From positions 1 through 16,449 of the forward strand of contig CAYMPG010000033.1 in the NCBI GenBank assembly GCA_964392455.1: a DNA stretch of 16,449 nt, given 5' to 3'. Each line of letters begins with the position of its first letter. Position 1 is the first letter of the stretch. The notes under the pieces were generated by a model. It was not told where the DNA came from, did no database searches, and saw only the letters and a list, made by a program, of their open reading frames with translations. Source of the DNA: SFEL01 sp964392455 (GTDB lineage Bacteria > Bacillota > Clostridia > Christensenellales > CAG-138). This document shows positions 12,343 through 16,449 of the stretch, piece by piece. The translations under genes were made by a program, and so were the position numbers.

Positions 12343-12853
12343 CTTTCTTTGCCTCCCTTATGAGCTTGAGTATAAGGCTGTCAAACTTAGCCCCATCTTC
12401 AATTTCCCCATCGGGCTGCTCCACTATGCACAGGGGCGGAAACATTACGCACCACCAGTTTTTCCCTTTTCCCTCGCCCAGTATCACCCTCAGGGCCTGA
12501 TATTCCCCTGCGGGGTACACTACCCCGCCGTACTCCCTATCCGGAAAGTCATAGCAGCCTATGTGCAGCTCCGCCCCGTAATCCATTCCCCATTCCTCAA
12601 GGGTATTTTCTATCGTTTCGCTCAGCCCTGCCCCGTCTGCCATAAGCCTGGCCTTTGTCTCCCGGGCGGAGGTCACCTGCCACATATCCCGCTCATAGCT
12701 CAGTATGGCATCCCGCACAGCCAGCTTCGCCGCCTGGTCCACAGGGCTGTCGCTGTTTGCTATTACATGCATGCGAAATATTCCCGGCCTGCACATTAGC
12801 GCCACGCCAATGCTTACTACGCATACAAGGGCCGTATAAGCGTGCTTTTTCAC
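12326..12853 (-). CDS. spoIIR: Stage II sporulation protein R (SpoIIR)
   Basis: SpoIIR is made in the forespore under sigma-F, exported to the intermembrane space and activates the SpoIIGA protease, which processes pro-sigma-E in the mother cell. The sequence has one N-terminal hydrophobic export segment (YTALVCVVSIGVALM) and the family signatures RMHVIANSDSPVDQAAKLAV, RDAIL, DFPDREYGGVVYPAGEYQAL, and the near-invariant KNWWCVMFPPLC. I place the start at GTG 12853, because GGAGG lies eight bases upstream; the ATG five codons earlier has no ribosome binding site and itself overlaps that GGAGG. This gives 175 aa, typical of shorter clostridial versions. It is first of an overlapping three-gene unit with sleB and ypeB, behind a sigma-F promoter. 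Confidence 0.95.
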   Translation of the reverse strand: MKKHAYTALVCVVSIGVALMCRPGIFRMHVIANSDSPVDQAAKLAVRDAILSYERDMWQVTSARETKARLMADGAGLSETIENTLEEWGMDYGAELHIGCYDFPDREYGGVVYPAGEYQALRVILGEGKGKNWWCVMFPPLCIVEQPDGEIEDGAKFDSLILKLIREAKKGEKQP

Positions 12854-12890
12854 CTTTTGTTCCTCCATATAATAAAAAATATACTTATAA

Positions 12891-12920
12891 AATTATCTCC
12901 CCCGGCTGTGGCGCATATAC
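12891..12920 (-). promoter_or_regulatory. Sigma-F promoter of spoIIR
   Basis: On the minus strand GTATA (12916-12920), a 15-base spacer and GGAGATAATT (12891-12900) match the published sigma-F consensus (GYWTA, about 15 bases, GGNRANANTT) at every defined position. It lies about 38 bases before the spoIIR start, matching the known forespore-specific control of this gene. Confidence 0.88.
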
Positions 12921-12944
12921 ATTTTGTTCAGATTTTGTTATAAT
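12916..12944 (+). promoter_or_regulatory. Vegetative promoter of ispE, overlapping the sigma-F promoter
   Basis: TATACA (12916-12921, four of six -35 positions), 17-base spacer, perfect TATAAT (12939-12944). The expected start site is 12950-12952, on or next to the ispE ATG at 12952. Five of the -35 base pairs are also the GTATA box of the divergent sigma-F promoter. Confidence 0.65.
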
Positions 12945-12951
12945 AATAAGC

Positions 12952-13764
12952 ATGAATATAAAAGCATACGCAAAAATAAACCTCACTCTCGATGTTCTTG
13001 GCAAGCGTTCCGATGGTTATCACGATCTAAAAAGCATAATGTGTACCCTGTCCCTTTACGACGGGGTGAGTATACTGCCATCAGATGGAATAAGCTTCTC
13101 CTGCGATGTACCACTGCCAAAAAACAATACTGCCGTAAGAGCCGCCCGCCTGTTCCTTGAGGAAACAGGCAAGGGAGCAAGCATATGCCTTGAAAAGCAT
13201 ATTCCCTCCGAGGCCGGGCTGGGCGGCGCCAGCGCAGACGCCGCCGCAGTGCTCAGGGGCATGAACAGTATGTATGGCGGCCTTCTTGATGAAAGGCGGC
13301 TGTATCAGCTTGGCCTTAAGGTGGGGGCGGATGTGCCCTTCTGCCTTATGGGGGGCTGTGCCCTTGCAGAGGGCGTGGGCGAGCAGCTTACTCCCCTTCC
13401 CTGCCCTCCCCTTGAGCTGGTAATAGCAAAGGGCCATGGCGGGGTAAGCACAGGGGCGCTGTTTGGTTCGCTCAGGCTGCCGGTGCAGCATCCAAATACC
13501 GATGCAGCCCTTGAGGCCATACACTCAGGGGATACCCTGGCCCTTGCACGCCTTTGCGAAAATGCCCTGGAGCCTGCCGCCACGGCGGCCCTGCCGGAAA
13601 TAGCAGCCCACAGGGCAATGCTTATGCAGCAGGGGGCCATATCCGCCTTTATGACAGGCAGCGGCGCAGCAGTTGCGGGCATTTTCTCTGACAGGGAGGC
13701 GGCAAGGCAGGCAGCTTCTGCCCTGGCCGAGCTTCCATTTGCTTGTGTTTGCCATACATTATGA
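12952..13764 (+). CDS. ispE: 4-diphosphocytidyl-2-C-methyl-D-erythritol kinase
   Basis: A 270-aa GHMP kinase of the methylerythritol phosphate route to isopentenyl diphosphate; it phosphorylates the 2-hydroxyl of CDP-methylerythritol with ATP. Signatures: MNIKAYAKINLTLDVLGKRS (start, with catalytic Lys8) followed by DGYH, the ATP-binding Gly-rich loop PSEAGLGGASADAA (85-98), VGADVPFCLMGG with the catalytic Asp, and the third GHMP motif MTGSGAAVAGIF near the end. The start is fixed by the conserved N-terminus. No Shine-Dalgarno sequence precedes the ATG, and the -10 box ends only seven bases before it, so the mRNA is probably leaderless or nearly so. Isoleucine is encoded mostly by ATA. It lies 47 bases upstream of murC on the same strand. 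Confidence 0.95.
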   Translation: MNIKAYAKINLTLDVLGKRSDGYHDLKSIMCTLSLYDGVSILPSDGISFSCDVPLPKNNTAVRAARLFLEETGKGASICLEKHIPSEAGLGGASADAAAVLRGMNSMYGGLLDERRLYQLGLKVGADVPFCLMGGCALAEGVGEQLTPLPCPPLELVIAKGHGGVSTGALFGSLRLPVQHPNTDAALEAIHSGDTLALARLCENALEPAATAALPEIAAHRAMLMQQGAISAFMTGSGAAVAGIFSDREAARQAASALAELPFACVCHTL

Positions 13765-13770
13765 TATAAT
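13743..13770 (+). promoter_or_regulatory. Candidate murC promoter at the end of ispE
   Basis: A perfect TATAAT (13765-13770) starts directly after the ispE TGA stop, with TTGTGT (13743-13748) 16 bases upstream inside the last ispE codons. murC could thus be made from its own promoter as well as by read-through from ispE. Confidence 0.5.
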
Positions 13771-13811
13771 GGAGCCGGCGGCATGACCGCAGCTATGATA
13801 TGGAGGAAACC

Positions 13812-15173
13812 ATGACCCACATTGATGAACATAAAAAAATACACCTTATAGGCATCGGCGGCTGCTCCATGAACGGCCTTGCACAGATACTCAGAGCCCG
13901 CGGCTACCAGGTAAAGGGCAGCGACAGCGCAGTATCCCCCTTCACTGAAAGGCTGGAGGAGCTGGGCATACCTGTTACCATCGGCCAGAAGGCCGAAAAT
14001 GTAGGCGATGCGGATCTTGTAATATACTCTGCCGCAATAAAGCCCGAAAACCCCGAGCGGGCCGAGGCAAAGCGCCTTGGCATACCCGAGCTTGAGCGCA
14101 GCGTGGTGCTGGGACAGCTCACCGAGGGGTATAAGGACGTGGTAGGCATAGCAGGCTGCCACGGCAAGACCACCATCACCTCCATGCTTGCCCTCATCGC
14201 CCACATGGGCGCCATGGATGCCACGGTGCATATAGGCGGCTTTGTGGAGTTTCTTCAGGGTGGCACCCGCATAGGCTCCCATGACCTTTTTATCACTGAG
14301 GCCTGCGAATACGTTGAGAGCTTCCTCACCCTGCGCCCCACGGTGGCCCTCATCAACAATATCGACAACGACCATCTGGATTACTATAAAACCATTGACA
14401 ATATCGTAAAGGCCTTTGAAAAATTCATCGGCCTCCTGCCCGAAAACGGCTGCTTCATAGCCTGCACGGATGACTTCAGGGTAAAGGCGCTATACGACAA
14501 TTTCCCCGGAAATAAGCTATCCTACGGCATGGCGGATGCGGATTATACTCCCTCCGGCCTTGTATACGATGAGCAGGGCTGCCCCTCCTTTGACCTTTGC
14601 CACAGGGGCAATGCCATCTGCCATATAGAGCTGCATATTCCCGGCAGCCACAGCGTTATTGACGCCATGGCGGCGGCAGTGGTGGCGCTGCACCTTGGCG
14701 GCGACCCTGAAACCATATCCAATGCCCTCTCAGCCTTCCGCAATACCCGCAGGCGCTTTGAGCTGTATGGCGAGCGGGATGGCATACGGGTGTATCACGA
14801 CTATGCACATCACCCTGCCGAAGTGCGCGCGGCGCTGGATGCTGCAAGCCGCGTATCCCACAGAAAGCTGTGGTGCGTTTTCCAGTGCAACAGCTACACC
14901 CGGGCAAAGACCCTCTTTACCGGCTCCGTGTCCTGCTTTAATCAGGCCGATGCGGTGCTGGTGCCGGATATTTTCCCCGGCCGGGAAAAGGACGATGGCT
15001 CAGTTCACGCCCGTGATATGGTAAGCGGCATAAACGCAGGCGGCGGCAATGCCATTTACCTTTCCACCTTTGAAAACATCCGCACCTGGCTTGATGAAAA
15101 CGCCGCCCCGGGAGACATCGTTATCACCCTGGGCTCAGGCGACGTTTACAAGCAGACAAATAAGCTGCTGTAG
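13812..15173 (+). CDS. murC: UDP-N-acetylmuramate--L-alanine ligase
   Basis: A 453-aa Mur ligase that joins L-Ala to UDP-MurNAc in the cytoplasm, the first peptide step of peptidoglycan synthesis. The N-terminal UDP-binding fold has IHLIGIGGCSMNGLA (10-24); the ATP loop is GIAGCHGKTT (112-121); the central domain shows TEACEYVESF and NIDNDHLDYY; the C-terminal domain has RRRFELYGERDGIRVYHDYA with HHP after it; the end is VITLGSGDVYKQT. The usual loop Thr in GTHGKTT is Cys116 here. The ATG at 13812 is preferred to the one at 13800, because GGAGG (13802-13806) lies between them, five bases before 13812. The length is normal. It ends before two terminators. Confidence 0.96.
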   Translation: MTHIDEHKKIHLIGIGGCSMNGLAQILRARGYQVKGSDSAVSPFTERLEELGIPVTIGQKAENVGDADLVIYSAAIKPENPERAEAKRLGIPELERSVVLGQLTEGYKDVVGIAGCHGKTTITSMLALIAHMGAMDATVHIGGFVEFLQGGTRIGSHDLFITEACEYVESFLTLRPTVALINNIDNDHLDYYKTIDNIVKAFEKFIGLLPENGCFIACTDDFRVKALYDNFPGNKLSYGMADADYTPSGLVYDEQGCPSFDLCHRGNAICHIELHIPGSHSVIDAMAAAVVALHLGGDPETISNALSAFRNTRRRFELYGERDGIRVYHDYAHHPAEVRAALDAASRVSHRKLWCVFQCNSYTRAKTLFTGSVSCFNQADAVLVPDIFPGREKDDGSVHARDMVSGINAGGGNAIYLSTFENIRTWLDENAAPGDIVITLGSGDVYKQTNKLL

Positions 15174-15212
15174 CCTGCACGTTTGGCCTTCAGCAATTCC
15201 TAAGCTTTCCTG

Positions 15213-15239
15213 AACCACGCGACCATCGCGTGGTTTTCT
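15213..15239 (+). terminator. murC terminator 1
   Basis: AACCACGCGA (15213-15222), loop CCA, TCGCGTGGTT (15226-15235), followed by TTCT. A 10-bp GC-rich stem 40 bases after the murC stop; the T-run is short. Confidence 0.75.
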
Positions 15240-15246
15240 GTATACA

Positions 15247-15280
15247 AAAAAGCCCGGTTACATATAACCGGGCTTTTTAT
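15247..15280. terminator. Bidirectional terminator between murC and the surface-protein gene
   Basis: AAAAAGCCCGGTTA (15247-15260), loop CATA, TAACCGGGCTTTTT (15265-15278). A perfect 14-bp stem flanked by A and T runs, able to end the plus-strand murC transcript and the minus-strand surface-protein transcript. Confidence 0.9.
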
Positions 15281-15303
15281 ATAAGCTGTGGTGAGTGATT
15301 TTA

Positions 15304-16449
15304 TTATTTGCTGTACAGCTCCGCAAGGTCGCTGAGCAGAAGGAATGAGCGGCCGCCTGCGATTTTGCAGGGCTTATTGATAATAATGTCATTGCCGCCA
15401 TCCCACCTGATTATGAGGGTGACTCCGTATTCACAGGCAGCCTCAATTATATATGCGGGAATCACGGTGCGGCTGCCGACCTTTATCGTGATTTTATCTC
15501 CCTTATTTGCCTTGCTTATCTTCCAGTAAATTCCCTGCCAGAAGTCGGTCTCTCCCGCCTGCACCGCCTCGGAAGGAAGCCCGGTGACCGTAAACTTATC
15601 GAGCAGCGTTTCCGTATCGCTGTCGCTGAAGCCGTTGTTTTTGATGCTGTCATAGGCGCCAACGGACAGGGTAGGCATCGTCCCCAGGTTCTGCGCGATG
15701 TTTTTGCGTTCGGGATTGTTCAGCAGGACGCCGTCGCCGTCCGTACCGCCGGCTTCTGCGCTGACCTTGCCGCCCGTAGCGCTGCCGCTGACCGTCAGCG
15801 AACCTTCCGTGGTATTGATACTAGCGCTGCCGGCGGTATCGAAATCGATCTGTACGCCGTTGCCACCTGCGCTCTGATTCGCGTTGCTATTGCCGCCGGT
15901 CGCATTGCCGCCGACCGTTACCCCAGCGGTATAATCCATTTTCACGCCGGAACCGCCGGTACTGACGTGTGCTGTCGATGGCTTCATGGTAGAAGGATCC
16001 GCAATTATGCTGCCGCCGGTCGCATTGCCGCCAACGCTGACCTCAGCCGTATTCTCGGCAATTACCGCATGGGCGCCGTCCGCATAGGTGCCGTAGCTGT
16101 TGCCGCCGGTCACATTGCCGCTCACGCTGACAACGCTGTTACCCTTCGCATATACTCCATCGCCGCCGTCCGCATAACTATACGGGTTTTTGAGATCGGC
16201 CTTGCTCTGGTTGCCGTCCAGGCCGGTGACGTTCCCATCGACCGTGACATGGGCGCTATTGTCAGCGCCAACGCCGTACTGTTTGCCTGCCACATCGCCG
16301 TTGACGGTAACGGAGCTTGTGCCGGTAGCATAAACGCCATAGAGATCGCCGGTAACGTCGCCATTGACCGTAACAGCGCTCGATTCTTTGGCATATACGC
16401 CCATGCCGCTGTTATTGTAAGTATCGTTTTCGACGTCGCCGTTCACCGT
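15304..16449 (-). CDS. Large repetitive surface-type protein, C-terminal part (5' end outside the window)
   Basis: 381 codons are visible; the frame is open to the window edge, so the true start is beyond it. The GTG near the edge is internal, part of a TVNGDV repeat. Residues up to about 235 are imperfect repeats of roughly 20-25 residues built on VTVNGDVTG, SVSVSGNVTGG and VTVGGNATGG, joined by segments such as YGVYATGTSS. This fits a parallel beta-helix or stacked beta-strand extracellular domain. The last 130 residues differ: FTVTGLPSEAVQAGETDFWQ plus GIYWKISKANKGDKITIKVG, then IIRWDGGNDIIINKP and a final LLLSDLAELYSK. I see no LPXTG motif, SLH domain or C-terminal membrane anchor, so attachment, if any, must be N-terminal. 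In the repeats, codon use (GGC, GCG, ACC, few ATA) differs from neighbouring genes. The function is not recognised; an adhesin-like role is inference. Confidence 0.75.
   Translation of the reverse strand, partial: TVNGDVENDTYNNSGMGVYAKESSAVTVNGDVTGDLYGVYATGTSSVTVNGDVAGKQYGVGADNSAHVTVDGNVTGLDGNQSKADLKNPYSYADGGDGVYAKGNSVVSVSGNVTGGNSYGTYADGAHAVIAENTAEVSVGGNATGGSIIADPSTMKPSTAHVSTGGSGVKMDYTAGVTVGGNATGGNSNANQSAGGNGVQIDFDTAGSASINTTEGSLTVSGSATGGKVSAEAGGTDGDGVLLNNPERKNIAQNLGTMPTLSVGAYDSIKNNGFSDSDTETLLDKFTVTGLPSEAVQAGETDFWQGIYWKISKANKGDKITIKVGSRTVIPAYIIEAACEYGVTLIIRWDGGNDIIINKPCKIAGGRSFLLLSDLAELYSK
15741..16449 (-). repeat. Imperfect tandem coding repeats of the surface protein
   Basis: The DNA repeats a core resembling TTGCCGCCGGTCGCATTGCC (plus strand), clear at about 15890, 16011 and 16098, with diverged copies at about 15767 and beyond 16200. 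Units are 60-120 bases apart and encode the (V/S)xVxGxVTGG steps. Spacing is irregular, so this is a diverged family and not an exact tandem array. Confidence 0.7.

Noticed and set aside
12655..12951. Upstream extension of ispE
   Set aside because: It is antisense to spoIIR and crosses the promoter region; the conserved N-terminus begins at 12952.
13305..14375. A 356-codon minus-strand open frame opposite ispE and murC
   Set aside because: It spans the ends of two certain genes and the intergenic region, with no recognisable protein sequence; an antisense shadow.

Overview
The window looks like chromosomal DNA of an anaerobic, spore-forming Bacillota, most likely class Clostridia. The evidence is a forespore/germination cluster (spoIIR, sleB, ypeB), strong AGGAGG-type ribosome binding sites, sigma-A promoters and a perfect CIRCE element in front of clpB. 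Many housekeeping genes use AUA for isoleucine unusually often for DNA that is not AT-rich. I cannot name a genus.

Layout. At the left edge a minus-strand unit holds an AbgB-like M20 amidohydrolase (84-1451) and the first eight codons of a downstream gene. It is driven by a near-consensus promoter embedded in inverted TGTATGA half-sites. From about 1795 to 2932 lies decayed DNA. It holds two type I-E-like CRISPR repeats 555 bp apart, phage-like coding fragments between them, and a frameshifted cse2/casB remnant. I read this as the scar of a lost type I-E CRISPR-Cas locus. Next, all on the minus strand, come a MalY/PatB-type PLP C-S lyase, an elongator plus initiator tRNA-Met pair with its own promoter and terminator, and clpB under HrcA/CIRCE control.

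Divergent from clpB, a plus-strand pair encodes a 77-aa conserved-looking small protein and a CYTH-domain phosphohydrolase. It converges on a minus-strand operon of an uncharacterised 202-aa protein, a UlaG-like metallo-beta-lactamase-fold hydrolase and a GNAT acetyltransferase.

The sporulation block is spoIIR-sleB-ypeB on the minus strand. A textbook sigma-F promoter precedes spoIIR, and a terminator follows ypeB. SpoIIR is the forespore signal that triggers pro-sigma-E processing; SleB and YpeB form the cortex-lytic germination pair. Divergent from spoIIR are ispE (isoprenoid synthesis, apparently a near-leaderless mRNA) and murC (peptidoglycan precursor ligase). The ispE -35 box shares its base pairs with the sigma-F -35 box of spoIIR.

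The right edge, behind a bidirectional terminator, holds the C-terminal part of a large repetitive surface-type protein that runs out of the window.
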